A DNA stretch of 64,000 bases from Pigmentiphaga sp. NML080357 (GTDB lineage Bacteria > Pseudomonadota > Gammaproteobacteria > Burkholderiales > Burkholderiaceae_B). Every line of letters begins with the position of its first letter. Position 1 is the stretch's first letter. The translations under genes and the position numbers were made by a program. The notes below the pieces were generated by a model. The model was not told the origin of the DNA, searched no databases, and was given only the letters and a program-made list of their open reading frames with translations. Location of the stretch: NCBI RefSeq assembly GCF_002188465.1, contig NZ_NINW01000024.1:248001-312000 (forward strand). The letters are read 5' to 3'. Of this stretch, positions 8,014-16,619 are shown piece after piece.

Positions 8014-9081
8014 CTACCTGGCAAAAAGCGGGTGCGGCTGCGTCTGAAACTCCTCCAACAGCAGGCTGCTTCCCATGGCCAGGATCAGCAGTCCGCCGAG
8101 AACGCCGAGCAGGTCGAATGCGGCCTGCATGAGCCGGCCGTTGCGGGTAAACGTTCGCAGCAGCCGAAACGCTCCCTGGCGCGTAAAGACCGTGGCCGCG
8201 GCAAGCATGCTGACCGTCGCCGCCGTGCCCGCCGACATCGCCAGCACGGATGCGATGCCGGCCCATCGCATGTCCAGCGAATAAGCGACGAGCAGCACGA
8301 GCAGCGCGCCGGTGCAAGGCCGCAGGCCGATGGACAGGATGATGGCGCCCGCGGTGCGTAGCGCAAGCGGTTGTTCGATATGCCGGCGCGATGGCCCGTG
8401 AAGGGCGCCGCATTCGGCGCAATAGGCTCGCATGTTCCCGCCTGTGGAGAACAGCGAACCGGTCTGCGATGGCAAACCTGCCGGCACGTGTTCCTCCGCT
8501 GCGCCGGCGCGATGCCTTTTCCATAGCGTGATCGCGCTGCGCAGCGCCAGTGCGGCGCCCAGCAGCGCGACCAGCGCGAAGCTGGCGTTCTCCAGTTGCA
8601 TGCCCACGCGCTGCGTGTGCCGCATCGACAGGCCGAAGAGGTTCATGGCGATTTCGACGATGAGGATGGCCGTGATGCCCTGTGCCAGCGCCGACAGCAC
8701 GGATAGCAGCACGCCACGCCGGAGCTGGACCCGGTTGCTTCCCAGGTAGGTGGCGATCACGGCCTTGCCATGGCCGGGGCCCGCGGCATGGAACACGCCG
8801 TAGAGCAGGCTCATGCCGGCCAACGCCCAGGCCGTGCGTGGCCCGTCTTCGGCCAGGCCGCGCATCGCCGCGGCCAGGTGCCGGTGCAGTTCGCGCTGCG
8901 TGGCTTGTATCCAGAGCGTCACCTCGTTCCAGGCGTCGGTACGGAGCAGCCATGCCATGCCGACCACTATGGCGGCGAGCGCCAGGCCATAGCCCAGGAG
9001 CCTCAGTGCACCGCAGCGCGGCGGCTGCCGGTTTTCCCGTGTCGGCTCTGGGGCGGGCTGCGGGTTGCGGCTCACTTGCAT
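8014..9081 (-). CDS. NicO-family nickel/cobalt exporter-like membrane protein
   Basis: A 355-residue polytopic inner-membrane protein of the NicO/RcnA type. An N-terminal membrane anchor (LLGYGLALAAIVVGMAWLL) is followed by the family motif FHAAGPGHGKAVIATYL, several hydrophobic helices and the second signature SIGLRPCTGALLVLLVAYSL. A central soluble loop holds Cys and His (AYCAECGALHGPSRRHIEQ) and may bind metal. The start at 9081 overlaps the end of the DUF1007 gene by 10 bp, so the two are tightly coupled. The pairing suggests export or homeostasis of Ni, Co or a similar ion. It is convergent with the hydroxyacid dehydrogenase. Confidence 0.82.
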   Translation of the reverse strand: MQVSRNPQPAPEPTRENRQPPRCGALRLLGYGLALAAIVVGMAWLLRTDAWNEVTLWIQATQRELHRHLAAAMRGLAEDGPRTAWALAGMSLLYGVFHAAGPGHGKAVIATYLGSNRVQLRRGVLLSVLSALAQGITAILIVEIAMNLFGLSMRHTQRVGMQLENASFALVALLGAALALRSAITLWKRHRAGAAEEHVPAGLPSQTGSLFSTGGNMRAYCAECGALHGPSRRHIEQPLALRTAGAIILSIGLRPCTGALLVLLVAYSLDMRWAGIASVLAMSAGTAATVSMLAAATVFTRQGAFRLLRTFTRNGRLMQAAFDLLGVLGGLLILAMGSSLLLEEFQTQPHPLFAR

Positions 9082-9710
9082 GCCATCACCGCTTTCTCGG
9101 CAAACAGACGCCCCAGTGTATCGTCCGCGGGCGCACCCTTGTCCATGGCGAAGGCGCGGGCGATCGTCGCCGCACTGGGCCGGGGCTTGCGCAACTCCAG
9201 CCGGCAGCGGCCCGGCTCGCCTCCTCGGATGGCGGGAGGGGCCTGCTTGTCGTGCAGCATTTCGATGTAATAGGTCGGGTCGTAGACGGAGAATTCGAAC
9301 GCGTGGAGGAGGGGATCCACGGGCTGCGCCAGCGGGGCGGTGAACCGCAGGAGCAGACGGTCGCCCTGCATTTCGCTTCGGTACTGGGTGACCGGCGCTA
9401 TCTTGACCGGCTTGTCGCCGGCCCGGATCTTCGTGAAATAGCCGTATGGGCCGAGGTTTTCGATGACCTTGCCCGCGAAGCCCTCGACGACTTTCGCGCT
9501 GGGCTTGCGCCCGCCCGCCATCTCTTCGATGACGTAGGTGGTGTAGAGCTCGTCGAACAGCCACTGCTGCTCGATGGCCGTAACCAGCCCCGCGTTGGAC
9601 AGGACCACGGTGCTGCGAACGTCGATCCAGGCATGGGGGTGCGCCCGCGCCGCGGCCGCGGGCAGCATCCCGAGCAGCAGGAGAAGGACGGCCGACAGGA
9701 TGGATTGCAT
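9072..9710 (-). CDS. DUF1007-family exported protein, partner of the NicO transporter
   Basis: A 212-residue protein with a clear signal peptide (LSAVLLLLLGMLPAAAARA) and, right at the mature N-terminus, the family motif HPHAWIDVRS. That motif offers a two-histidine metal site. The rest is typical DUF1007: EQQWLFDELYTTYVIEEMAGG and AFEFSVYDPTYYIEM. The family is nearly always found next to NicO or ABC-type metal exporters and probably delivers or senses the metal in the periplasm. The function is inferred from pairing. It lies upstream of, and overlaps, the transporter gene. Confidence 0.82.
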   Translation of the reverse strand: MQSILSAVLLLLLGMLPAAAARAHPHAWIDVRSTVVLSNAGLVTAIEQQWLFDELYTTYVIEEMAGGRKPSAKVVEGFAGKVIENLGPYGYFTKIRAGDKPVKIAPVTQYRSEMQGDRLLLRFTAPLAQPVDPLLHAFEFSVYDPTYYIEMLHDKQAPPAIRGGEPGRCRLELRKPRPSAATIARAFAMDKGAPADDTLGRLFAEKAVMACK

Positions 9711-9722
9711 GCGGTTGCCGGC

Positions 9723-10718
9723 TTACGAGAAGAATTGCCGTGTGGCTTCGGCAGATACCCGCATGCCTGCGGCGTGCGCCCGCCGCAGCACGTCCCAGTA
9801 GTAGCGGTAGCTGGCGCGATCGTGCAGGCGCCCGGCGCGGGGATCGCCGTCGCGTATCGGCCCCCAGTCGGCGCGCGCGGCGGCCAGCAGGATGCGCTCG
9901 GCATCTTCGACGTCGGTCGCGGTCGGCGAGAGGGCGCCGACGATGGGATCGATCTGCGAGGGATGGATGCTCCACATGCGGGTGTAGCCGAATTCGCGGC
10001 CGGCGCGCAGCGCGGCGCGCGCGATGACTTCCGGCGCGTTCAGCTCGGTGACGACGTTGTGGGAGGGCACCTTGCCATAGGCATGGCAGGCGGCGGCGAT
10101 TTCCAGCTTGGCGCGAGCCACCAGGGGATGGTCGAACTGGCCTTCGGCGGTCAAGGCATGCGCCGGAATGGCGCCGCGATGGGAGGACACGAAGTCCATC
10201 AGTCCGAACGACAGGCATTCGATGGCGGGGTGTGCGGCAATGCGGAAGACTTCGCGCAGCGCGCCGTGGGTCTCGATCAGCACGTGCACGGGAATCTTGC
10301 GGCCCAGTCCCATTTCCAGGCCGATGCGCTCGATGGATTCGGCGGCGTTGAGGGCGTCGTTGGCGGAGTTGAGCTTGGGGACGGTGATGTAGGCGAGCTT
10401 GTGGCCGGCGATGCCGATCAGGATTTCGAGGTCGCTGATGAACGAGGGATGGTTGACGTCGTGCACGCGGACGCCCACGCGGCCGTGGCGGTTGGCGTCG
10501 CTGGCGGCCAGGCGGGCGGCCATTTCGGCGTGCTCGGCTTCCTTGCCGACGGCGGCGCCGTCTTCGCAGTCGAGGGTGACGTCGAAGACGGGGCCGGCCT
10601 GGGCCTGGCGTTCGAGGCTTTTCTGCATGAGTTTTTCGGAGCCGGCATAGTGGTCGCAGACGGGGAGGACCGCGGGTTGTTTGCCGGATTCGTGCAGGAC
10701 TTCAGCGGGGTGTTTCAT
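9723..10718 (-). CDS. CoA-ester lyase of the HpcH/HpaI (CitE-like, malyl-CoA lyase) family
   Basis: A 331-residue TIM-barrel C-C lyase. Key segments are LPVCDHYAGSEKLMQKSLE at the N-terminus, FDVTLDCEDGAAVGKEAEH (metal-binding acidic residues), RVGVRVHDVNHPSF, VHVLIETHGALREV (catalytic Glu region) and MWSIHPSQIDPIVGAL. The extended C-terminal part, ending QFFS, is like that of L-malyl-CoA/beta-methylmalyl-CoA lyases rather than short CitE. It probably cleaves a 3-hydroxyacyl-CoA such as malyl-CoA to acetyl-CoA and an aldehyde acid. It lies downstream of mdh but beyond a strong terminator. The ATG at 10718 is chosen because residues further upstream run into the mdh terminator hairpin. Confidence 0.85.
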   Translation of the reverse strand: MKHPAEVLHESGKQPAVLPVCDHYAGSEKLMQKSLERQAQAGPVFDVTLDCEDGAAVGKEAEHAEMAARLAASDANRHGRVGVRVHDVNHPSFISDLEILIGIAGHKLAYITVPKLNSANDALNAAESIERIGLEMGLGRKIPVHVLIETHGALREVFRIAAHPAIECLSFGLMDFVSSHRGAIPAHALTAEGQFDHPLVARAKLEIAAACHAYGKVPSHNVVTELNAPEVIARAALRAGREFGYTRMWSIHPSQIDPIVGALSPTATDVEDAERILLAAARADWGPIRDGDPRAGRLHDRASYRYYWDVLRRAHAAGMRVSAEATRQFFS

Positions 10719-10784
10719 GGGCGCGTTGTTCTGTCTGGGTTCTTGAGACGGCCGTGCTGGAGGCGGTGGGCTTGTGGGGGGCGA

Positions 10785-10822
10785 AAAAAAGCACGCGAGA
10801 CGATATCGTACTCGCGTGCTTC
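10785..10822 (-). terminator. Rho-independent terminator of mdh
   Basis: Perfect 11-bp stem: AAGCACGCGAG (10790-10800) pairs with CTCGCGTGCTT (10812-10822). On the minus strand it is followed by a run of T (the A tract 10785-10790 on the plus strand). It sits 63 bp beyond the mdh stop. Confidence 0.92.
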
Positions 10823-10885
10823 TGTGCCGGGCCGAAAGAACGCCGTTCCCCGCCAGCCCGGTTGTACCCGGTAGGGAGGCTTCCC

Positions 10886-11872
10886 TTAGAGCAGATGCTT
10901 GACGCCGTCGCGCTCTTCCATCAGCTCCTTGAGCGTCAGGTCCATGCGCTCGCGCGAGAAGGCGTCGATCTCGAGGTCCTTGACGACCGCGTATTCGCCG
11001 TTCTTCGTGATGACCGGCACGCCGTAGATGATGCCTTCGGGGATGCCGTAGGAGCCGTCCGAGGGAACGCCCATCGTGACCCACTTGCCGTTGCTGCCCA
11101 GGACCCAGTCGCGGACGTGGTCGATGGCGGCGTTGGCGGCGGAGGCGGCGGAGGACAGGCCGCGGGCATCGATGATGGCGGCGCCGCGCTTGCCGACGGT
11201 GGGGATGAACACGTTGCGGTTCCACTCGTCGTCATTGACCACCGACAGGGCGGGCTTGCCGGCCAGGGTGGCGAAGCGGTAGTCGGGGTACATCGTGGGC
11301 GAGTGGTTGCCCCAGACGATGAGCTTCTCGATGTCGCCGACGGCGCAGCCGGCCTTGGCGGCCAGTTGCGACAAGGCGCGGTTGTGGTCCAGGCGCAGCA
11401 TGGCGGTGAAGTTGCGGGCGGGCAGGTCCGGGGCCGACTTCATCGCGATGTAGGCGTTGGTGTTGGCGGGGTTGCCCACGACCAGCACTTTGACGTTGCG
11501 GCTGGCGACGGCGTTCAGGGCCTTGCCCTGGGCGGTGAAGATCTGGGCGTTGACCGTCAGCAGGTCCTTGCGCTCCATGCCCGGGCCGCGGGGACGGGCA
11601 CCCACCAGCAGGGCGACGTCGGCGTCCTTGAAGGCGGTCATGGGATCGCTATGGGCGGTGACTTCCTGCAGCAGCGGGAAGGCGCAGTCCTCGAGCTCCA
11701 TGATGACGCCCTTGAGGGCCTTCTGTGCTTTCTCGTCGGGGATTTCCAGCAGTTGCAGGATGACCGGCTGGTCCTTGCCTAGCATTTCGCCGGAGGCGAT
11801 ACGAAACAACAGGGCATAGCCGATCTGGCCGGCGGCGCCGGTGACGGCGACGCGCATTGCGGGCTTGGTCAT
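10886..11872 (-). CDS. mdh: Malate dehydrogenase
   Basis: A 328-residue NAD-dependent malate dehydrogenase of the LDH/MDH superfamily, oxidising malate to oxaloacetate in the TCA cycle. Visible are the Rossmann motif [20 protein letters not shown], the substrate loop [15 protein letters not shown] with its arginines, [15 protein letters not shown], the Asp-His catalytic region ([11 protein letters not shown] and [11 protein letters not shown]), and [19 protein letters not shown]. Length and sequence match the Bordetella/Burkholderia enzyme. The ATG at 11872 ([10 protein letters not shown]) is the conserved start. The gene is divergent from a GntR regulator, and the gap holds a perfect palindrome. 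Confidence 0.97.
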   Translation of the reverse strand: MTKPAMRVAVTGAAGQIGYALLFRIASGEMLGKDQPVILQLLEIPDEKAQKALKGVIMELEDCAFPLLQEVTAHSDPMTAFKDADVALLVGARPRGPGMERKDLLTVNAQIFTAQGKALNAVASRNVKVLVVGNPANTNAYIAMKSAPDLPARNFTAMLRLDHNRALSQLAAKAGCAVGDIEKLIVWGNHSPTMYPDYRFATLAGKPALSVVNDDEWNRNVFIPTVGKRGAAIIDARGLSSAASAANAAIDHVRDWVLGSNGKWVTMGVPSDGSYGIPEGIIYGVPVITKNGEYAVVKDLEIDAFSRERMDLTLKELMEERDGVKHLL

Positions 11873-12096
11873 GTAAGTCTCCGAAGAGGATGGTGAGTTG
11901 GAATGACGCGACGCGCAGTGTAACTCCGCGGGGGGAGGGCACGGCGCGATGCACGAAGGGAGAGGCGGGGAGACGGGCCGGCATCCACGGCGGGCAGGAA
12001 GCGGCGGTGCGCCAGGGAACAGCTGACGGCGCGGCAAGCGTGGATGGGCATAATCCGCCGAGTTTAGAAAAATCGGCTCGGACCGTCAATAAACAT

Positions 12097-12124
12097 ATCT
12101 TATGTTTTATATAAGACATAAGAT
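12097..12124. promoter_or_regulatory. Palindromic operator between mdh and the GntR gene
   Basis: Perfect 9-bp arms ATCTTATGT (12097-12105) and ACATAAGAT (12116-12124) flank TTTATATAAG, which adds a second ATAAGA half-site. The element lies in a sharply AT-rich island inside the 305-bp gap (11873-12177), 54 bp before the GntR start. It probably binds the GntR/HutC protein for autoregulation and perhaps control of mdh. The rest of the gap is GC-rich and shows no convincing gene. Confidence 0.65.
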
Positions 12125-12177
12125 TTTTCACCGTTTTGGTTGGACACTGCGGCTTACGCTGTGACACAATCCGGGCC

Positions 12178-12987
12178 ATGCCGATCAAGCCGCACTCGCC
12201 TTGCATGTCCGCCTCGTCCGACGCGCCCGCGACGGCCGGCGCGTCCGCGGCCGCCGGGCCGGGGGCGCCGGGAGCGGCCTTCAGTCCTTTATACAGGCAA
12301 ATCAAGGCGCTGATCCTGCAGAGCCTCGACCGCGGCGAGTGGAAACCGGGCGAGGCCATTCCCAGCGAGCTCGACCTCGCGGCCCGTTTCAAGGTCAGCC
12401 AGGGGACGGTGCGCAAGGCGATCGACGAATTGGCGGCCGACAACATCCTGCTGCGCCGCCAGGGCAAGGGCACTTTCGTCGCCACCCACCACGAGGACCG
12501 GGTCCGGTTCCGGTTCCTGCGGCTGGCGCCCGACGACGGTCAGCATGCCCGTTCGCGCAGCCGCTTCCTGGAGTGCCGCCGTCTGCGCGCGCCGGCGGAG
12601 GTCGCCAAGGCGCTCGAGCTGCGCGCCGGCGACAGCGTGGTGCTGGTGCGGCGGGTGCTGTCGTTCGGCGAGGTGCCTACCGTCATCGACGAGATCTGGT
12701 TGCCCGGCTCCCTGTTCAAGGGCCTGACCGCCGAGCGCCTGGCCGAGTACAAGGGCCCGATGTACGGTTTGTTCGAAAGCGAGTTCGGTGTCCGGATGAT
12801 CCGGGCCGACGAGAAGATTCGCGCGGTTGCCGCCGGCGAGCCCGAAGCCGAGCTATTGGGCGTCGCGGCGGGCACCCCGCTGCTGCAGGTGGAGCGCATA
12901 TCGTTCACCTATGGCGACCGCCCGGTCGAGATGCGCCGCGGGCTGTATCTGACCTCCCGCTACCACTATCGGAACAGCCTCAACTGA
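12178..12987 (+). CDS. GntR-family (HutC/UTRA subfamily) regulator
   Basis: A 269-residue regulator. A low-complexity Ala/Gly/Pro N-terminal tail of about 35 residues leads into the GntR winged helix (LYRQIKALILQSLDRGEWKP, IPSELDLAARFKVSQGTVRK, RRQGKGTFVA), then a UTRA ligand domain (PAEVAKALELRAGDSVVLVR, PLLQVERISFTYGDRPVEMR). The chosen ATG is 12178; a second ATG at 12205 would remove nine residues. It is divergent from mdh and just upstream of the sdh operon, a placement conserved in this group. A role in sensing a TCA-related metabolite is likely but not shown by the sequence. Confidence 0.88.
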   Translation: MPIKPHSPCMSASSDAPATAGASAAAGPGAPGAAFSPLYRQIKALILQSLDRGEWKPGEAIPSELDLAARFKVSQGTVRKAIDELAADNILLRRQGKGTFVATHHEDRVRFRFLRLAPDDGQHARSRSRFLECRRLRAPAEVAKALELRAGDSVVLVRRVLSFGEVPTVIDEIWLPGSLFKGLTAERLAEYKGPMYGLFESEFGVRMIRADEKIRAVAAGEPEAELLGVAAGTPLLQVERISFTYGDRPVEMRRGLYLTSRYHYRNSLN

Positions 12988-13099
12988 CGCCGATTTGGGA
13001 CACGATTTGATACGGTGGCGATGAATGGGCGAAAATAGCACGTTTGCCTTTACCGGCGGCCTGGGCGCGGCGCTTTCCGCCAGCCCTGGAAACCCCGGA

Positions 13100-13127
13100 G
13101 GGAACCGGCGCGCCAGCGCGGGTTCCC
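13100..13127 (+). other. Stem-loop in the sdhC upstream region
   Basis: GGGAACC (13100-13106) pairs perfectly with GGTTCCC (13121-13127); the loop CGCGCCAGCGCG can add inner pairs. No T-run follows closely. It may be part of the sdh 5' leader or a weak end signal for the GntR transcript. Confidence 0.4.
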
Positions 13128-13161
13128 CGAGACGAATCTCCTGATGCGCAATCACGCAACA

Positions 13162-13203
13162 ATGGTTTTTTTCATGGTTTGCTTACTTTACCCGAGGTCG
13201 TGA
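13162..13203 (+). other. 13-codon upstream open reading frame overlapping the sdhC start
   Basis: ATG at 13162 encodes MVFFMVCLLYPRS and stops with TGA at 13201-13203, sharing one base with the sdhC ATG (TGATG). The ribosome-binding site (CCGAGG) used by sdhC lies inside it. It is hydrophobic and could be a leader peptide coupled to sdhC, but it is short enough to be chance. Confidence 0.25.
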
Positions 13204-13616
13204 TGTCCGACTCTGCCGCAAAACCCCGCCCGCAGTTCAGAAATATCAATATCACCCAGATCGCGCGCTACCGCCTTCCGCTGGCCGGCAAGGTGTCGAT
13301 TCTGCATCGCGTTTCCGGTTTCGCGCTGTTCCTGGCGCTGCCGCTGGTGCTGCTGCCGCTGTTCGAGCGCAGCGTGATCTCTGAAATCGGCTTTGCGCAG
13401 TTCCACGATTTCGTCACGCATCCCGTGGTCAAGATCGTCCTGCTGGGCCTCATCTGGGCCTACCTGCATCATTTCTGTGCGGGCATCCGGTTCCTGGCGC
13501 TGGATCTGCACATGGGACTGGAAAAGTACAAGGCGCAGCGTTCCGCGGGCGTCGTGCTGGTCGTCAGCCTGGCGCTGACCCTCGTCTTCGGTTTGAAACT
13601 GTTCGGAGTATTCTGA
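13203..13616 (+). CDS. sdhC: Succinate dehydrogenase cytochrome b556 subunit
   Basis: A 137-residue inner-membrane subunit of respiratory complex II. It anchors the enzyme and takes part in haem b and quinone binding. The pre-membrane motif RYRLPLAGKVSILHRVSG is the family signature. Three membrane helices follow (FALFLALPLVLLPLF; VKIVLLGLIWAYLHHFCAGI, with the haem-ligand histidine; GVVLVVSLALTLVFGLKLF). It starts the operon sdhC-sdhD-sdhA-sdhB-sdhE-gltA and overlaps sdhD by one base (TGATG). Confidence 0.95.
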   Translation: MSDSAAKPRPQFRNINITQIARYRLPLAGKVSILHRVSGFALFLALPLVLLPLFERSVISEIGFAQFHDFVTHPVVKIVLLGLIWAYLHHFCAGIRFLALDLHMGLEKYKAQRSAGVVLVVSLALTLVFGLKLFGVF

Positions 13617-13999
13617 TGTCGGCCCCGCAAAATATCGGTCCCAAGCGCCTGGTCGTGGGCGCGCACTACGGCGTCAAGGACTGGATCATCCAGCGCATCA
13701 CCGCCGTCGTGCTGGTCATCTACACGCTGGTGCTGGGCATCGGCGCCCTGATCACTCCGGAATTCACCTACGAAAACTGGGTGCGCCTGTTCAATTTTGA
13801 AGTGCTCAGTTTCCCGCTCGGCAAGCTGCTGGCCATGCTGGCCTTCCTGTCGCTTGCCTATCACGCCTGGATCGGCGTGCGTGACATCTGGATGGACTAT
13901 GTCAAGCCCGCCGGCCTTCGCCTGGCCCTGCAAGTCCTGACCGTTCTGTGGCTGGTCGGCTCCGTCGTCTATGCCGCTCAAATTCTGTGGAGAATCTAA
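13616..13999 (+). CDS. sdhD: Succinate dehydrogenase hydrophobic membrane anchor subunit
   Basis: A 127-residue membrane anchor of complex II with three hydrophobic helices (IIQRITAVVLVIYTLVLGIG; SFPLGKLLAMLAFLSLAYHA; LALQVLTVLWLVGSVVYAAQ). VGAHYGVKDWIIQRITAV and YHAWIGVRDIWMDYVKP are family-typical and line the quinone site together with SdhC. Its start is coupled to sdhC, and sdhA begins 3 bp after its stop. Confidence 0.93.
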   Translation: MSAPQNIGPKRLVVGAHYGVKDWIIQRITAVVLVIYTLVLGIGALITPEFTYENWVRLFNFEVLSFPLGKLLAMLAFLSLAYHAWIGVRDIWMDYVKPAGLRLALQVLTVLWLVGSVVYAAQILWRI

Positions 14000-14002
14000 G
14001 TC

Positions 14003-15781
14003 GTGGCCGCCGTTAAATCTTCTCTCCCGCGCCGCCAGTTCGATGTGGTGGTAGTCGGCGCCGGTGGATCCGGCATGCGTTGCTCGCTCCAGCTCGCGCA
14101 AGCCGGCCTGAGCGTCGCCGTCTTCTCCAAGGTATTCCCCACGCGCTCGCACACCGTCGCCGCGCAGGGCGGCATCGGCGCGTCGCTGGGCAACATGAGC
14201 GAGGACAACTGGTTCTGGCACATGTACGACACGGTCAAGGGCTCCGACTGGCTGGGTGACCAGGACGCGATCGAATTCATGTGCCGCGAGGCCACCAACG
14301 CGGTCTACGAGCTCGAACACTTCGGCATGCCGTTCGACCGCAATCCCAACGGCACCATCTACCAGCGTCCGTTCGGCGGCCATACCGCCAACTTCGGCGA
14401 AAAACCCGTGCAGCGTGCCTGTGCCGCGGCCGACCGTACCGGCCACGCGCTGCTGCACACGCTCTACCAGCGCAACGTCGCCGCCCGCACCCAGTTCTTC
14501 GTCGAATGGATGGCGCTGGACCTGATCCGCGACGCCGAAGGCGACGTCGTCGGCGTGACGGCGCTGGAAATGGAAACCGGCGACATCTATATCTTCGAAG
14601 CCAAGACCACCGTGCTGGCCACGGGCGGCGCGGGCCGCATCTGGGCCGCCTCCACCAACGCCTTCATCAACACCGGCGACGGCCTGGGCATGGCGGCACG
14701 CGCGGGCCTGCCGCTCGAGGACATGGAATTCTGGCAATTCCACCCCACCGGCGTGGCCGGCGCCGGCGTGCTGATCACCGAAGGCGTGCGCGGCGAGGGC
14801 GGCATCCTGCTGAACAAGGATGGCGAACGCTTCATGGAGCGCTACGCGCCCACCCTGAAGGACCTGGCGCCCCGCGACTTCGTGTCGCGCTCGATGGACC
14901 AGGAGATCAAGGAAGGCCGCGGTGCCGGTCCGCACGGCGACTACGTGCTGCTCAAGCTCGACCACCTGGGCGCCGAGACGATCAACAAGCGCCTGCCGTC
15001 GATCCGCGAAATCGCGATCAAGTTCGCCAACGTGGATCCCATCAAGGAACCGATCCCGGTCGTCCCGACCATCCACTACCAGATGGGCGGCATCCCGACC
15101 AACTACCATGGTCAGGTCGTGGTGCCCAAGGATGGCAACCCGAACTCCGTCGTCAACGGTCTGTACGCGATCGGCGAGTGCGCCTGCGTGTCGGTGCACG
15201 GCGCGAACCGCCTGGGCACGAACTCGCTGCTCGACCTGGTGGTGTTCGGCCGCGCGGCCGGCAACCACATCGTCGCGGCCGACCTCAAGCGCCGCAGCCA
15301 CAAGGCGCTGCCCGCCGACGCCGCCGACTTCACGCTGGGCCGCGTCGACGCGATGGAAAGCCGCAAGGAAGGCGAGCGCGTCCAGCACGTCGCCAACGAC
15401 ATCCGCAACTCCATGCAGCGCCACTGCGGGGTGTTCCGCACCCAGGCGTTGCTGGACGAGGGCGTGCAGCAGATCAACGCGCTGGCCGAGCGTGCCAAGG
15501 CGGTCGCCATCAAGGACCACTCCAAGGTCTTCAACATGGCCCGCGTCGAGGCGCTGGAACTGGACAACCTGATCGAGGTCGCCAAGGCCACCATCGTGTC
15601 GGCCGCCGCCCGCAACGAAAGCCGCGGCGCGCACGCGCACAGCGATTTCCCGGAGCGCGACGACCAGAACTGGCTGCGTCACTCGCTGTGGTATTCCGAA
15701 GGCAACCGCCTCGACTACAAGCCCGTGACCATGAAACCCCTGACCGTCGAAAGCTTCCCGCCGAAGGCCAGAACGTTCTAA
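14003..15781 (+). CDS. sdhA: Succinate dehydrogenase flavoprotein subunit
   Basis: A 592-residue flavoprotein that oxidises succinate to fumarate on the cytoplasmic side of complex II. The start is GTG at 14003. The FAD-binding Rossmann motif VVVVGAGGSGMRCSLQLA lies near residue 15. The covalently flavinylated histidine is H50 in FPTRSHTVAAQGG. The capping domain and substrate site include FHPTGVAGAGVL, and the second FAD motif is HGANRLGTNSLLDLVVFGRA. An unusual 117-bp gap separates it from sdhB and contains a copy of the dispersed repeat. Confidence 0.97.
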   Translation: MAAVKSSLPRRQFDVVVVGAGGSGMRCSLQLAQAGLSVAVFSKVFPTRSHTVAAQGGIGASLGNMSEDNWFWHMYDTVKGSDWLGDQDAIEFMCREATNAVYELEHFGMPFDRNPNGTIYQRPFGGHTANFGEKPVQRACAAADRTGHALLHTLYQRNVAARTQFFVEWMALDLIRDAEGDVVGVTALEMETGDIYIFEAKTTVLATGGAGRIWAASTNAFINTGDGLGMAARAGLPLEDMEFWQFHPTGVAGAGVLITEGVRGEGGILLNKDGERFMERYAPTLKDLAPRDFVSRSMDQEIKEGRGAGPHGDYVLLKLDHLGAETINKRLPSIREIAIKFANVDPIKEPIPVVPTIHYQMGGIPTNYHGQVVVPKDGNPNSVVNGLYAIGECACVSVHGANRLGTNSLLDLVVFGRAAGNHIVAADLKRRSHKALPADAADFTLGRVDAMESRKEGERVQHVANDIRNSMQRHCGVFRTQALLDEGVQQINALAERAKAVAIKDHSKVFNMARVEALELDNLIEVAKATIVSAAARNESRGAHAHSDFPERDDQNWLRHSLWYSEGNRLDYKPVTMKPLTVESFPPKARTF

Positions 15782-15800
15782 CCGATATGACAACCCCTTC

Positions 15801-15876
15801 CCTGGGCGCCGCGGATCCGGCTCCGCCGTCCGCCAGCGCCACCCCCTGGGGGCGCGCGAAGCGCGTAGGGGGGGCT
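15801..15876 (-). repeat. Dispersed GC-rich repeat, copy A (between sdhA and sdhB)
   Basis: Inverse-orientation copy of an element that recurs at 24681, 26228, 52846 and 53011. Shared blocks are CCTGGGCGCCGCGGATCCGG, a near-palindromic CCCCCTGGGGG core, and a GCGCGNAGCGCGTAGGGGGG end. It lies inside the operon, leaving the sdhB ribosome-binding site (GGAG at 15887) intact downstream. Confidence 0.8.
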
Positions 15877-15898
15877 CAACTTTTTTGGAGTGCTCCTA

Positions 15899-16615
15899 AT
15901 GAGTGCTAAACGTGTTGTGAAGTTCGAGATCTACCGCTACGACCCCGACAAGGACGAGCGTCCCTACATGCAGCAGCTCGAGGTCGAGCTGGGTCCGAAC
16001 GACAAGATGCTCCTCGACGCGCTGGTGCGCATCAAGAACGACGTCGACGACAGCCTGTCGTTCCGCCGCTCGTGCCGCGAGGGCGTATGCGGTTCCGACG
16101 CCATGAACATCAACGGCAAGAACGGCCTGTCGTGCACGACCAACCTGCGCGACCTGAAGCAGCCCATCGTGCTCAAGCCGCTGCCGGGCCTGCCCGTGAT
16201 CCGCGACCTGATCGTGGACATGACGCACTTCTTCAACCAGTACCACTCGGTCAAGCCTTTCCTCATCAACGACACGCCGCCGCCCGAAAAAGAGCGCCTG
16301 CAGTCGCCCGAGGCCCGCGAAGAGCTGGATGGCCTGTATGAGTGTATTCTTTGTGCTTGCTGCTCCACGTCGTGCCCGTCCTTCTGGTGGAACCCGGACA
16401 AGTTCGTGGGCCCGGCCGGATTGCTGCAGGCGTACCGCTTCCTCGCGGACAGCCGCGACGAAGCGACCGGGGAACGTTTGGATAACCTCGAGGATCCATA
16501 TCGTTTGTTCCGTTGCCATACCATCATGAATTGCGTCGACGTCTGTCCCAAGGGGCTGAACCCCACGCGGGCAATAGGCAAGATCAAGGAAATGATGGCC
16601 CGGCGCGCGATCTGA
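15899..16615 (+). CDS. sdhB: Succinate dehydrogenase iron-sulfur subunit
   Basis: A 238-residue electron-transfer subunit of complex II. The N-terminal ferredoxin-like domain carries the [2Fe-2S] cysteines ([12 protein letters not shown], then NGLSC). The C-terminal domain carries the [4Fe-4S] motif [16 protein letters not shown] and the [3Fe-4S] motif [14 protein letters not shown]. The ATG at 15899 lies 8 bp after GGAG; an in-frame GTG nine bases earlier lacks spacing. It is followed at 4 bp by sdhE. Confidence 0.96.
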   Translation: MSAKRVVKFEIYRYDPDKDERPYMQQLEVELGPNDKMLLDALVRIKNDVDDSLSFRRSCREGVCGSDAMNINGKNGLSCTTNLRDLKQPIVLKPLPGLPVIRDLIVDMTHFFNQYHSVKPFLINDTPPPEKERLQSPEAREELDGLYECILCACCSTSCPSFWWNPDKFVGPAGLLQAYRFLADSRDEATGERLDNLEDPYRLFRCHTIMNCVDVCPKGLNPTRAIGKIKEMMARRAI

Positions 16616-16619
16616 TACC

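Noticed and set aside
13100-13175. Terminator reading of the hairpin and the T-run before sdhC
   Set aside because: The T-run lies about 40 bp from the stem and inside a short frame, so a classical terminator is unlikely.
15782-15898. Insertion sequence between sdhA and sdhB
   Set aside because: The gap is only 117 bp, has no transposase and is explained by the dispersed repeat.
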